From NCBI GenBank assembly GCA_013816615.1, contig JACDED010000025.1, positions 1-38,926 on the forward strand: DNA of 38,926 nt, in the 5' to 3' direction. A program made the position numbers and the translations under genes. Source of the DNA: Bacteroidota bacterium (GTDB lineage Bacteria; Bacteroidota; Bacteroidia; B-17B0; Aurantibacillaceae). Each line of letters starts with the position of its first letter. Within the stretch, counting starts at the first letter, position 1. The notes below the pieces were generated by a model, which was not told the DNA's origin, made no database searches, and saw only the letters and a program-made list of their open reading frames with translations. This document shows positions 9,536 to 17,526 of the stretch, one piece after another.

Positions 9536-9970
9536 TCACTTTCCAACTTTTTTTGGAATTATCATACATGTAAACCTGCTAATGCAGCACAATTCATTTT
9601 TATCATTATAGATCTTAATATCCCAGACGTGTAATTTGCCACCAACTTTAATGGGTGAACAAACCGCAGTTACTATTCCTTCAGTTACAGAAATTAAATG
9701 GTTGGCATTTATTTCAATACCTACTCCAATAAATAAGTCACGGTTCACACAACACCAACTGGCTACGCTACCAATGGTCTCAGCCAACGCTACAGAAGCG
9801 CCACCGTGTAATAAACCAAAAGGTTGTTTGGTTTTATTATTTACAGGCATAGTAGCTTTTAAATACTCTGCTCTTACTTCTGTAAATGCAATTTCAAAGA
9901 ATTCACCTAAGGTATTTTTATTTAATTTGTTTAATAAGTCTGTAGTAATTTCTCCGTTCCAAATGCTCAT
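9536..9970 (-). CDS. Hotdog-fold thioesterase (PaaI/YdiI-like)
   Basis: A cytoplasmic acyl-CoA thioesterase of 144 residues, the usual length of this family. The active-site block FGLLHGGASVALAETIGSVA has the conserved H55-G-G and the catalytic acid E64. IGVGIEINANHLISV and GKLHVWDIKIYNDKNELCC match the core strands and C-terminal half of PaaI/YdiI-type enzymes. Relatives hydrolyse phenylacetyl-CoA-type thioesters or 1,4-dihydroxy-2-naphthoyl-CoA (menaquinone synthesis). The substrate here cannot be chosen from sequence, since no paa or men gene is adjacent. It is divergent from the glutathione peroxidase gene across 44 bp that contain a perfect palindrome. Confidence 0.85.
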   Translation of the reverse strand: MSIWNGEITTDLLNKLNKNTLGEFFEIAFTEVRAEYLKATMPVNNKTKQPFGLLHGGASVALAETIGSVASWCCVNRDLFIGVGIEINANHLISVTEGIVTAVCSPIKVGGKLHVWDIKIYNDKNELCCISRFTCMIIPKKVGK

Positions 9971-9994
9971 AATAAACTATAATCCGATTTATTG

Positions 9995-10008
9995 GTTTAA
10001 ATTTAAAC
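9995..10008. promoter_or_regulatory. 14-bp perfect palindrome between divergent genes
   Basis: GTTTAAATTTAAAC lies in the 44-bp gap between the thioesterase (minus) and glutathione peroxidase (plus) start codons, 7 bp before the latter. Its symmetry and position fit an operator for a dimeric regulator shared by both genes. It is made only of A/T apart from the end bases, so chance is a real alternative in this AT-rich genome. Confidence 0.3.
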
Positions 10009-10014
10009 AATCAA

Positions 10015-10572
10015 ATGAGATCTTTTAGCATTAAACTTATTATGGCCTTCACATTTTTCTTTCCCGCTTTATTTAAAGGACAACCTAGCAGTAGTATCCA
10101 TCAATTTACCGCTACCGGTATTGAAGGAAAACAAATAGACCTTAAAGACTTTAAAGGCAAGAAGATACTTATTGTAAATACAGCCAGTGAATGCGGCTTA
10201 ACACCTCAATTTAAGGAATTGCAGCAACTTTATACAACTTATAAGGATTCGGGCTTAATTATTATTGGTTTTCCTACAAATGATTTTGCACACCAGGATC
10301 CGGGCTCAAATGATGAGATCCATTCTTTTTGTGAACGCAATTATGGTGTTACTTTTTTAATGATGCAAAAGATCTCTGTAAAAGGCGCTGATACACATCC
10401 AATTTATAAATGGCTGACACAAAAATCGCAGAACGGAGTTATGAGTTCAACCGTAAAATGGAATTTTCAAAAATATTTAATTGACGAGAATGGTTTTTTT
10501 GTAAATGTTATTTCTCCCTGGAAAAAACCCGATTGCGGAAAAATTCTTAAATGGCTGAATAAAAAAAATTAA
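10015..10572 (+). CDS. Glutathione peroxidase family thiol peroxidase, exported
   Basis: Reduces hydrogen or lipid hydroperoxides with thiol reductants, in bacteria usually thioredoxin rather than glutathione. The 185 residues include an N-terminal hydrophobic signal (1-22), placing it outside the cytoplasm. The catalytic set is visible: peroxidatic Cys60 in NTASECGLTPQ (Cys where animal enzymes have Sec), Gln94 in FAHQDPG, and Trp149-Asn150 in VKWNFQKYL. Cys106 in FCERNYGVTF is the likely resolving cysteine. The usual FPCNQF block is altered to FPTNDF. The stop codon overlaps the stop of the convergent T9SS gene by 4 bp. Confidence 0.92.
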   Translation: MRSFSIKLIMAFTFFFPALFKGQPSSSIHQFTATGIEGKQIDLKDFKGKKILIVNTASECGLTPQFKELQQLYTTYKDSGLIIIGFPTNDFAHQDPGSNDEIHSFCERNYGVTFLMMQKISVKGADTHPIYKWLTQKSQNGVMSSTVKWNFQKYLIDENGFFVNVISPWKKPDCGKILKWLNKKN

Positions 10573-12218
10573 TCCGTTACAATAAAGCTTCCTTTAGCAA
10601 ATTCATTTTCAATCTTCACAATGTAAAAATAAACGCCGGCTTTATTGTTTGCATTTATTTGAAATGCCTCATCGCTTTTAAGCGTTTGTTCATTTAGTAA
10701 TTTGCCAAAAGAATCATAAATACTGATTTGCCATTGTTTTCCCGGTACATTATTTTTTAATTGAATAACCGAACCAGGACTTACCGGATTTGGAAAACAG
10801 TGTACCTGCACTAAATTAGTTCCTGATCTTTCATTTAAGCCAACTACCTCGCTACCATTGTAAAATAAATGATGTGCATATAAATTATAATCATTGGCAT
10901 TTCTGTAATCTTCCCATATATAAATTGCGCCACCATTGCCATCTTTTACCTGAGATACATTTACCTGGTCGTTTACGGCATTTGAAACCATTACACCACC
11001 GGCTTGCCATTGTATACCTCCCGGGCTTATTTTTTGTGTTTTAATATCCCAACCTAAAACTGTAGAATCCTGCCATGCTATAATTGCGCCGCCATTATCA
11101 TCGCGTATAATGTTTGGGTTATTTGACTTTAAAGCATTTGATAATAAAATACCATCTGTTGTGGATCCTATAGCGCCATTTTCAGAGATCATCTGCGCAT
11201 AAACTGAAAGTGTATTTGTTCTGCTGTCTTTCCACGTAAAAGCCGTGCCGCTTGCTCCAAGGTATTTCATATCTAACGCGCTTTGGTTATTTGCAGCACC
11301 ACATATCAAAATGCCATTACTTGTCCATTGCGCAATGCCTATATCACTAATGTGCTGCGCATAAATATTATAATCAATTGCATTTCTTTTATCTATCCAG
11401 CCTATTAAAGCGCCATTATTACCGTCTGGCTCAATGCGTGGATTACTTTGCGTGTTAATAGCTGTAGAAACAGCAACACCATTTGCCGGCCATAAAACTA
11501 AACCATTCCCATCAATACGTTGGGCATAAATATCATAATCGGTATTATTACGTTTATCCTGCCAGGTTAGTATGGCTCCTCCAGCGTCATCTGAATCTAT
11601 TTTTGGATTTATTTGTGCATTGGGAACATTACAAATAGCTACACCGTTAGTTGTCCATACAATAACGCCTGAGGCATTAATTCTTTGCGCATAAATATCC
11701 CAAAAATTATTTACCGAATCTTCCCAAACTATTATAGCACCACCATTATTATCAGCCGTGATCTTTGGATTTTTTTGATGATTGGTCTTTGAACAAACGG
11801 CAACACCATTAGCTGTCCATAAAACATTACCGGATGAATCTATTTTTTGCGCATAGATATCATAATTGCCCGCCCGAAAGTCTTCCCAGGTAATAATAGC
11901 ACTTCCGTTCCCTGCATCAATTATTGCTGAAGATTGTTGTGTAGATGCATTATTACAAACAGCTAAACCATTTACAGACCATTTTGGCAAACCCATATTG
12001 CTCATACGTTGTGCATAAATATCGGTTGAATTGGCGGGCGAATTACGGTTATCATCCCAGGAAATAATTGCTCCCCATTTTGTATCTGTTACTGAATGAA
12101 CATTGTTTTGAGATTTTGCGGCAATTGCTACAGATGTATTAATTGTTGAGCTTACATTCCATTGCGAAAAAACAGAAGTAGTGGTTATGAATAAAAAAGA
12201 AAATAAAAGTTGTTTCAT
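10569..12218 (-). CDS. Secreted eight-repeat (propeller-like) T9SS protein
   Basis: I start the gene at the ATG at 12218, which opens a clean signal peptide (MKQLLFSFLFITTTSVFSQ). An upstream in-frame ATG at 12275 would add 19 residues and overlap the preceding gene. The body is eight repeats of roughly 50 residues, each with a W(E/D/Q)D(K/S)R...DIYAQ(R/K)I core and a ...W..NGVA(V/I)C block, for example ITWEDFRAGNYDIYAQKI. Such units resemble blades of a beta-propeller (inference). The last 80 residues are a type A T9SS sorting domain with CFPNPVSPGSV. It is the last gene of the second CotH cassette, 10 bp after the DUF2490 gene. No enzymatic motif is seen; a binding or adhesive role is possible. 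Confidence 0.8.
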   Translation of the reverse strand: MKQLLFSFLFITTTSVFSQWNVSSTINTSVAIAAKSQNNVHSVTDTKWGAIISWDDNRNSPANSTDIYAQRMSNMGLPKWSVNGLAVCNNASTQQSSAIIDAGNGSAIITWEDFRAGNYDIYAQKIDSSGNVLWTANGVAVCSKTNHQKNPKITADNNGGAIIVWEDSVNNFWDIYAQRINASGVIVWTTNGVAICNVPNAQINPKIDSDDAGGAILTWQDKRNNTDYDIYAQRIDGNGLVLWPANGVAVSTAINTQSNPRIEPDGNNGALIGWIDKRNAIDYNIYAQHISDIGIAQWTSNGILICGAANNQSALDMKYLGASGTAFTWKDSRTNTLSVYAQMISENGAIGSTTDGILLSNALKSNNPNIIRDDNGGAIIAWQDSTVLGWDIKTQKISPGGIQWQAGGVMVSNAVNDQVNVSQVKDGNGGAIYIWEDYRNANDYNLYAHHLFYNGSEVVGLNERSGTNLVQVHCFPNPVSPGSVIQLKNNVPGKQWQISIYDSFGKLLNEQTLKSDEAFQINANNKAGVYFYIVKIENEFAKGSFIVTD

Positions 12219-12228
12219 TTTTGAAATT

Positions 12229-12924
12229 TTATAATGTAAGTGTGTAAGCGAGTCCGAGAATATAAATACTTTCACGATCTGAAATATTAAATTCTGATTG
12301 TATCAAATAATAAAGGTTAATAGAATTACTTTTATTGATCTGGTACTCTATCCCTGCTACATTCCTTATCCTATGAAATCCATAATCATAAACAGGCCCA
12401 TCTCCTCTCGGCGAATGTATCTGGTATCTTAATTCACACGAAATATAAGGTGTAACATCATCGTTAAGATTGTATTTAAGATCGGTTTTTAATCGCAAAA
12501 ATTGTTCAGGCAATTTTCCTTTTTTACTGGTGTAAAGGTCCTGTACTTCTATTTGATAACGCACCCGTTCGCTTAAAGTAATTTTTTGAAACTTTTTCTT
12601 TAATGTAAGATCCAGCATTAATCTATGCCTGTAACTAAATGTACCATCAAACCGCTTTTTTTGTATAGCACGGTAAGTTGGACTGACCTTTAACCATTTA
12701 TTTGCTTTGTAATCAACGCCAATATTTGTATAAAATAAATTTATACGTTGAAAATTTTCTCTTAACCTTAATTCCTGGTCAACTACAAGCGTTACTCTTT
12801 TATTTATTTTTTTTTGGATCGTAAATGTGGCCCACATACCGGCATCTTTAACATCCTGGGCATTAGCAACACATGCAATTAAATAGAATGCGCAAAAAAG
12901 AAATATTTTTTTAGTACAAGTCAA
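12229..12924 (-). CDS. DUF2490 family outer-membrane/periplasmic protein (cassette B copy)
   Basis: The 231 residues carry a signal peptide (about 1-22, ending CVANAQ) and alternating beta-strands with RLRENFQRINLFYTNIGVDY, a pattern typical of DUF2490, which I expect to form a small outer-membrane barrel. The protein ends in an alternating aromatic strand (YILGLAYTLTL). The only plausible start is TTG at 12924, immediately after the TAA of the lipoprotein gene, so translation is probably coupled. A paralogue sits at 16846-17526 as the last gene of the neighbouring VTC operon. DUF2490 has no established function. Position in both CotH cassettes suggests it serves the same surface system. Confidence 0.8.
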   Translation of the reverse strand: MTCTKKIFLFCAFYLIACVANAQDVKDAGMWATFTIQKKINKRVTLVVDQELRLRENFQRINLFYTNIGVDYKANKWLKVSPTYRAIQKKRFDGTFSYRHRLMLDLTLKKKFQKITLSERVRYQIEVQDLYTSKKGKLPEQFLRLKTDLKYNLNDDVTPYISCELRYQIHSPRGDGPVYDYGFHRIRNVAGIEYQINKSNSINLYYLIQSEFNISDRESIYILGLAYTLTL

Positions 12925-13332
12925 TTAATCAATAATTACAATATCTTCTAAAACCTTTTTTTGTTTTTTTTCGGTGATAGTCACTTCCATTAAACTTTCT
13001 TTTGGAATTGATAAAGAAGGTTTGGTCTCATCTTTACCTATGGCATAAACTTTATATTTACCTTTTTGTAAATAATTAAATTTAAAAGAGCCATCATAAG
13101 AAGTTTTAACTGTATTACCTATCTCTTGTCCATCACCATAAATTATATAAACCGTTTCGCCTGGCAAATAGTATTCTGATGTTAAAACTGTAAATGTAGC
13201 GTCATAGTTCTTAACATATAATTTGCCTTCAATACTGGCAAAACCGCCTTCTCCCGCTGTTTTCTTGCATGAGCAAATAAATAGTACAGCCACAAAACAA
13301 AAAACGATCTTCAGATACTCTTTTTTAAACAT
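12925..13332 (-). CDS. Small lipoprotein of the AGEGG type (cassette B copy)
   Basis: From the ATG at 13332 the product is 135 residues. A longer frame starting at 13392 would put 20 residues before the signal peptide and is unlikely. The signal peptide ends in the lipobox FICSC, so the mature protein starts CKKTAGEGGFASIEGKL. The rest looks like one beta-sandwich (SYDGSFKFNYLQKGKYKVYA), similar to carboxypeptidase-regulatory or prealbumin-like folds. The copy at 19409-19822 shares CRKEAGEGG, the YIIYGD/YILYGD block, the NYLQKGKYKVYA/KYLRKGKYKIYV block and the ending ITEKKQKK/ITGKKQTK. The name is mine; I know no described family. It is predicted to be lipid-anchored and may be a partner of the CotH protein. 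Confidence 0.75.
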   Translation of the reverse strand: MFKKEYLKIVFCFVAVLFICSCKKTAGEGGFASIEGKLYVKNYDATFTVLTSEYYLPGETVYIIYGDGQEIGNTVKTSYDGSFKFNYLQKGKYKVYAIGKDETKPSLSIPKESLMEVTITEKKQKKVLEDIVIID

Positions 13333-13380
13333 AATACTTTTTAATTTTTTAAATTGAATTCTAATATTTCTATAATAAAA

Positions 13381-13431
13381 AACCGGTATCAAGGTTATGA
13401 GAAAATATCCTCCAAGGCTTTGATACCAGTT
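13381..13431 (-). terminator. Stem-loop between CotH and lipoprotein genes
   Basis: On the minus strand, arms AACTGGTATCAAAG and CCTTGATACCGGTT pair over 13 of 14 positions (one G-U counted) around a 23-nt loop. They are followed by a run of six T that begins in the stem. It lies between the CotH stop at 13456 and the lipoprotein start at 13332. This fits an intrinsic terminator or attenuator that lowers downstream expression relative to CotH. Confidence 0.6.
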
Positions 13432-13455
13432 TTAAAATTGATACTAATTAAAACA

Positions 13456-16008
13456 TTATTTCTGAACTACCAGCTTAAATGTTTTGTTATAATTTTTTAC
13501 ACTTAATTGAATAAAATAAATGCCGTTACTTAACGTTGATGCAATTGTTTGATCAATATCAATTTTATAAGATCCAACAGCAAAGTCCGATTTATTTGGA
13601 ACCAGTTCTGCTACCTGCTTACCTTCAGTTGAGAACATTTTTATGTTTACTGGTGATGTTTCGTTCACATCAAATTCAATTGAAAAACCACCGTTTGTTG
13701 GATTTGGAAAAACCTTTGCATCAGTAGAAAAAGGATTCTCAAGTGTTTTAATACCTACATCCAATATATAATTAGCAACCAATGTATCGCTATGAGTTAA
13801 TTTTATCTTATTTACATTCGTTGTCTGTGCTATCAAATAAGGATTAACATTAGACGTCCATGTTACAAACTGGCTGGCTGAAGAGTAAGAAGTAGAACTT
13901 AAATTGACATCTATATTACCATAATAACTGGCTGCCCATGGCAATTGTGTTACCGTTAATGAATTTACAGTAACATTTGCAGCACCTGTTGGATTAACTG
14001 AGAACGTAACCGGGTAAGGCCCCGTTAAGTTATAACAACCATTCATTCCATTATTAGGATTAGTTCCACAACGTTTTGCAATAAAGGCACGCAATGTATC
14101 AAAATTTGTTTGCCATCCTGCATAAGTTCCACCCCATCTTTGCGTTTGACGTGTCATTTCAGGATCGATCACCGCTTTAGTACTATCTAAATAATCAAGC
14201 ATATGCTGGCAGCTAAAAGTGGTATTCATAAGATCGGCATAACGCGAAATATACCACTGATTAAAGCCCGGGTTATTTCTAAGCGTTTTCAAGATCTTGG
14301 TATGTTTTTGAGGGTCGGAAGAACTTTGGTTATACAGATTATCTACATTACAAACCGCTGCGGTATAAGAAGTACTCGGAACATTTGTATAATTGATATA
14401 AAAATCAAAAGACGCATCGTTATCCCATAAAATATAACCCCATTTTTTATGTCCGCCGGCAGGATTAAGTCCTCTCCACCAACCTGTATTATAATTTAAC
14501 CAATCGGATGAAACAGACATGGAATGCCCGATAACGTAATCTGCAAGACTTTCAACATCTAACTGAGAAGCAACATAATCAAAATTCGATTGCACAGCCA
14601 TACTATTATTAAAAATATATGTTTTTAATGTATTCCAGTCTGCAAGCGCCTGGCTACCGCCGTACTCCGCCCATGTACTTCCCCAGGTAAGAATATATTG
14701 CAGATCATATTTACCCTGGTTGTAATTGTATTCTGTATAATCATGATCATCCGGAATTTCGCGAAGATCATAAACACCCCAATATTTACCATTTAAATAC
14801 ACAACACATTTAGAACCTGTTCTAATGTCTAATTTCATACCGCCATCTTTACACAACGTTTGAAAATAAGCATCACGTAAATGCGCGCTTCCTGCATTTG
14901 CAGTATGAAAATCGGCAGGGTAATTATCATCACCTGCAGCACGTAAAATTAAATGTTGAAATTTATCACGCGTAGTTTGAGAAAATACATGTTCTTTTAA
15001 TGCAGCAGAATAACCCATTTCATCACGCGCAACAAAATCTAAACTCCTATGACTATTTGCCCATGAATCCTGGCCATGGCTGTTAAAGCCGCCATAAGAC
15101 TTGGATGTGCGTATACCGCCGGGAGTGAAATATTCTATTGAACCATTAGGCTTTAATGATTGTGAACCATTGGCAAGAGTTGTTAAGCTTGTACCCGAAA
15201 TTGAAATAATAGGAACCGTATGAACCTCGTTGATAAGATAAGTATTATAGTCTACAAAGCTTGACAACAAAAGAGGATTAGTACTGGTAGCAATAGCTTT
15301 TATAATTTGCGTTGTAGAAACACTTATCGCACCTGTATATAAAGTTGATAGTGTTGTAGGCTCAGTACCATCAATTGTATAATACATTGCATTTGAGGTT
15401 GGCTCATTGTTAACCAAAGCAACAGAAATTGCGCTTGTATAAAGGCCTGCTGTGTATGTCATAGATGGACGATCGGCAAAACCTGAATAAAGTGAACCTG
15501 CATTGTTTGCATTTGGAGTAGGGTTTGTAAAGATACCCCATGTTGCGGCACCATTAGTAGCACGACCTCTGGACTGGCCTAACTTTGTTTTAAGAACCCT
15601 CAAACTATCTATAACCACATTGCTTGGATTTGAAAGTATAATTGGTTCGGCATTATCTTTTGTTTGTGTTAACTTAAAGTTAGCATGTACGTTACCTGCT
15701 GTAATAGTTCCGCGTCCGCTGGCCCATATAATATAAACGCTATTGGCGTTAATAGTTGCTCCTGCAGGAATTGGAAATTTAGCAAGATTAAATACATCAT
15801 CACTTAAAAAATAGCCCGTTAAGTTAATAGGACTTCCTGTAGTGTTATACAACTCAATCCAATCTTCATATTTTTGGTTATTATCCTGGATGTTGCTTAA
15901 ATTAGCACAAGAATATTCGTTTATCAGAATTTGTGCTTTTATATTGGTAAACGAAAGCCCTATTAAAACAAAAAATAAAATTTTGCTGAAAGAGTATATT
16001 TTTTTCAT
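13456..16008 (-). CDS. T9SS-secreted CotH-kinase protein with N-terminal lamin-tail domain (cassette B)
   Basis: The 850 residues contain, in order, a signal peptide (1-25), a lamin-tail domain (about 26-150; INEYSCANLSN, YEDWIELYNTTGSPINLTGY), a chitobiase-C-terminal-like sandwich (about 180-240; YYTIDGTEPTTLSTLYTG), a CotH kinase-like domain (about 265-600) and a type A T9SS sorting domain (about 770-850). CotH motifs include VYLNGKYWGVYDLREIPDD (403-421), DVESLADYVIGHSMSVSSDW (484-503) and WGYILWDNDASFDFY (523-537), the last matching the WD.D metal/catalytic block. CotH proteins of spores phosphorylate coat proteins; here the target would be surface or envelope protein. It is the first gene of the second cassette and is separated from the lipoprotein by a stem-loop. 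Confidence 0.9.
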   Translation of the reverse strand: MKKIYSFSKILFFVLIGLSFTNIKAQILINEYSCANLSNIQDNNQKYEDWIELYNTTGSPINLTGYFLSDDVFNLAKFPIPAGATINANSVYIIWASGRGTITAGNVHANFKLTQTKDNAEPIILSNPSNVVIDSLRVLKTKLGQSRGRATNGAATWGIFTNPTPNANNAGSLYSGFADRPSMTYTAGLYTSAISVALVNNEPTSNAMYYTIDGTEPTTLSTLYTGAISVSTTQIIKAIATSTNPLLLSSFVDYNTYLINEVHTVPIISISGTSLTTLANGSQSLKPNGSIEYFTPGGIRTSKSYGGFNSHGQDSWANSHRSLDFVARDEMGYSAALKEHVFSQTTRDKFQHLILRAAGDDNYPADFHTANAGSAHLRDAYFQTLCKDGGMKLDIRTGSKCVVYLNGKYWGVYDLREIPDDHDYTEYNYNQGKYDLQYILTWGSTWAEYGGSQALADWNTLKTYIFNNSMAVQSNFDYVASQLDVESLADYVIGHSMSVSSDWLNYNTGWWRGLNPAGGHKKWGYILWDNDASFDFYINYTNVPSTSYTAAVCNVDNLYNQSSSDPQKHTKILKTLRNNPGFNQWYISRYADLMNTTFSCQHMLDYLDSTKAVIDPEMTRQTQRWGGTYAGWQTNFDTLRAFIAKRCGTNPNNGMNGCYNLTGPYPVTFSVNPTGAANVTVNSLTVTQLPWAASYYGNIDVNLSSTSYSSASQFVTWTSNVNPYLIAQTTNVNKIKLTHSDTLVANYILDVGIKTLENPFSTDAKVFPNPTNGGFSIEFDVNETSPVNIKMFSTEGKQVAELVPNKSDFAVGSYKIDIDQTIASTLSNGIYFIQLSVKNYNKTFKLVVQK

Positions 16009-16103
16009 GCTTTTAAATTTATTAGTAAATTAATTATTATTAAAATGTTATTTAACGTATGAATTTACTTAAAAATTTGTTAAAATCAAAAAATGTATCT
16101 TTA

Positions 16104-16132
16104 AGTGGATAATTATCTATAATAGTGGATAA
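16104..16132. promoter_or_regulatory. Direct repeat of a DnaA-box-like 9-mer
   Basis: AGTGGATAA occurs at 16104-16112 and again at 16124-16132, starts 20 bp apart (about two helical turns). The complement TTATCCACT differs from the DnaA box TTATCCACA only in the last base. A palindrome GATAATTATC (16108-16117) overlaps the first copy. The site lies in the 190-bp gap between the divergent CotH gene and the plus-strand TPR-like gene. The rest of that gap is plain AT-rich sequence. It could bind DnaA or another regulator, or be chance. Confidence 0.3.
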
Positions 16133-16186
16133 CAAACTAAAATTGGCCCAACCATTATAAAGATAAACCTGTAGTATTACTCATTA

Positions 16187-16194
16187 TATATTTG
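16187..16194 (+). promoter_or_regulatory. Bacteroidota -7 promoter element
   Basis: TATATTTG matches the phylum consensus TAnnTTTG exactly. It lies 4 bp upstream of the ATG at 16199, so transcription would begin at or next to the start codon and give a leaderless or nearly leaderless message. No clear TTTG at -33 is visible, which weakens the call. Confidence 0.3.
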
Positions 16195-16198
16195 AAAT

Positions 16199-16840
16199 AT
16201 GCGAGCTCGACTTCTGTTTTTATGCCTGATCTTAGTTGCAAAGATTAATTCACAATCCTTTTATGAAAAAATAATGGAAGTGAATATAACTTATGCAGAT
16301 ACATCAAATGATCAGGAAATATTAGAACAAAGCGCAACTGCATTTGCGCGAATTGCCGGGGCATCAAATAACGATTGGTCAGCAGCCTATCATAATACGC
16401 TTTGTCACATAAGGTCTGCAGATCTTTTACTTAAAAAAGACACAGGTTATGCTAAAGCAAAATATTACACAGCTATAGCAGCATTTAAAGTTGCAGATAC
16501 ATTAAAACCAAAAGACCCTGAAAATAAAATATTAGGCATTTATCTCAAAATAATTGAATTGAGATTTAACAAAGAAAAAACAAGGGTAAATAAGATCCAA
16601 CAAATTGAAACTGAAATTACAGAATTCAGGAAAGTCAACCCCGCCAACCCAAGGATCTTAACTATAAATGCGTACTACTATTTGATCCTCTATTCTACCG
16701 ATAAAATTAAAAAAGCTAAAGCGGTTGAACTATTAAATCAGGCGGCTAAACAATACGCACTTCAAAAGATAGAAGGATTTGATCCTCGCTGGGGAAAAAA
16801 ATGGAATACTGAGCTTTTACAGAAAACAAAAAGCAAATAG
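16199..16840 (+). CDS. Exported helical (TPR-like) protein, function unknown
   Basis: A signal peptide (1-19, ending AKINSQ) supports the ATG at 16199. The remaining 194 residues are predicted all-helical with TPR-like spacing (SAAYHNTLCHIRSADLLL, YYTAIAAFKVADTLKPKDPE, AKAVELLNQAAKQY). It ends FDPRWGKKWNTELL. I recognise it only as a type of periplasmic TPR-like protein common in Bacteroidota, often annotated hypothetical. It sits alone on the plus strand between the two CotH cassettes, convergent with the VTC operon (5 bp between gene ends) and divergent from the cassette B CotH gene. Its link to the system rests on position only. Confidence 0.7.
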   Translation: MRARLLFLCLILVAKINSQSFYEKIMEVNITYADTSNDQEILEQSATAFARIAGASNNDWSAAYHNTLCHIRSADLLLKKDTGYAKAKYYTAIAAFKVADTLKPKDPENKILGIYLKIIELRFNKEKTRVNKIQQIETEITEFRKVNPANPRILTINAYYYLILYSTDKIKKAKAVELLNQAAKQYALQKIEGFDPRWGKKWNTELLQKTKSK

Positions 16841-16845
16841 GATAA

Positions 16846-17526
16846 TTAAAAACTGTGCGCATAAGTCAGGCCAAAAACAAAGTCTCTTTTTGGTTGATCT
16901 TTATAACGATAATGTTTCTGAAAAAGAAAATAACCTTCTAAATAACTTTTTGCAGTAAGATTATAGATAGCGCCTGCAAACGTTCTGCTACGACTAATAT
17001 TATCATACTTAGGCTGATCATACGAAAGATTTAATTCCTGGGAAATAAAGAATTCAACACGTTTACTTAATTCGTATTTAACTGTAAATTTGTTCTTGTC
17101 AAAATACAAAGGCACTCCGCCTTTTTCGCTTGAGTTTACGTTTTTAGTAGAAGCCTGTAAAAGATTACGGTATGCAAATAAAAACTGTTTTATTTTTTTT
17201 CTCAAAATAAAACCACCATATATTTGTTCTCTATCGCCAAACATACCGTTTAGCTCTCTTTTCTGTCCGTATGTATAGCCTCCAACAAATCTAAAATGCT
17301 TATTTAATTTATAGGTAAGTTCAACATTCGCATTAGCATTAGTATATTCTGAAATGTTATTATCAAACCTGTTTTGAAGAGATAGCTCAGCATTTAACTT
17401 TTTAGTAATATCCTTGTCAAGTTTTATGTACAGCCAAAGTTTTGCGTCATCATCATAATATTGCGCTTTTGCTGAAAAGGAATACAGCAAACAGGCTAAT
17501 AAGAAAAACAAAAAACGTTGCATCAT
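16846..17526 (-). CDS. DUF2490 family protein, last gene of the VTC operon
   Basis: The 226 residues have a signal peptide (1-21, ending FSAKAQ) followed by alternating beta-strands: AELSLQNRFDNNISEYTNAN, YKLNKHFRFVGGYTYGQKR, and a final YRYKDQPKRDFVFGLTYAHSF. The closing aromatic residue fits an outer-membrane barrel. The ATG at 17526 overlaps the TGA of the DUF4956 gene (ATGA), so the two are translationally coupled. It is a distant paralogue of the protein at 12229-12924. Inferred role: an outer-membrane component of the CotH/VTC surface system. Confidence 0.82.
   Translation of the reverse strand: MMQRFLFFLLACLLYSFSAKAQYYDDDAKLWLYIKLDKDITKKLNAELSLQNRFDNNISEYTNANANVELTYKLNKHFRFVGGYTYGQKRELNGMFGDREQIYGGFILRKKIKQFLFAYRNLLQASTKNVNSSEKGGVPLYFDKNKFTVKYELSKRVEFFISQELNLSYDQPKYDNISRSRTFAGAIYNLTAKSYLEGYFLFQKHYRYKDQPKRDFVFGLTYAHSF

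Noticed and set aside
9636-10028. A 130-codon plus-strand frame opposite the thioesterase
   Set aside because: The minus-strand hotdog motifs are clear; the plus frame only mirrors them and runs across the divergent promoter gap.
10569-12218. The regular repeats as a CRISPR-like or tandem DNA repeat
   Set aside because: The periodicity is at protein level (about 150 bp units with diverged DNA), in frame, in a secreted protein.
12219-12275. Longer N-terminus for the repeat T9SS protein starting at 12275
   Set aside because: It would place 19 hydrophilic residues before a clean signal peptide and overlap the end of the DUF2490 gene; the ATG at 12218 fits better.
13333-13392. Longer N-terminus for the cassette B lipoprotein starting at 13392
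   Set aside because: It would run into the terminator hairpin and put 20 residues ahead of the lipoprotein signal.
16104-16132. A replication origin based on DnaA-box-like sites
   Set aside because: Only two imperfect boxes, no dnaA/dnaN/gidA-type neighbours and no box cluster.
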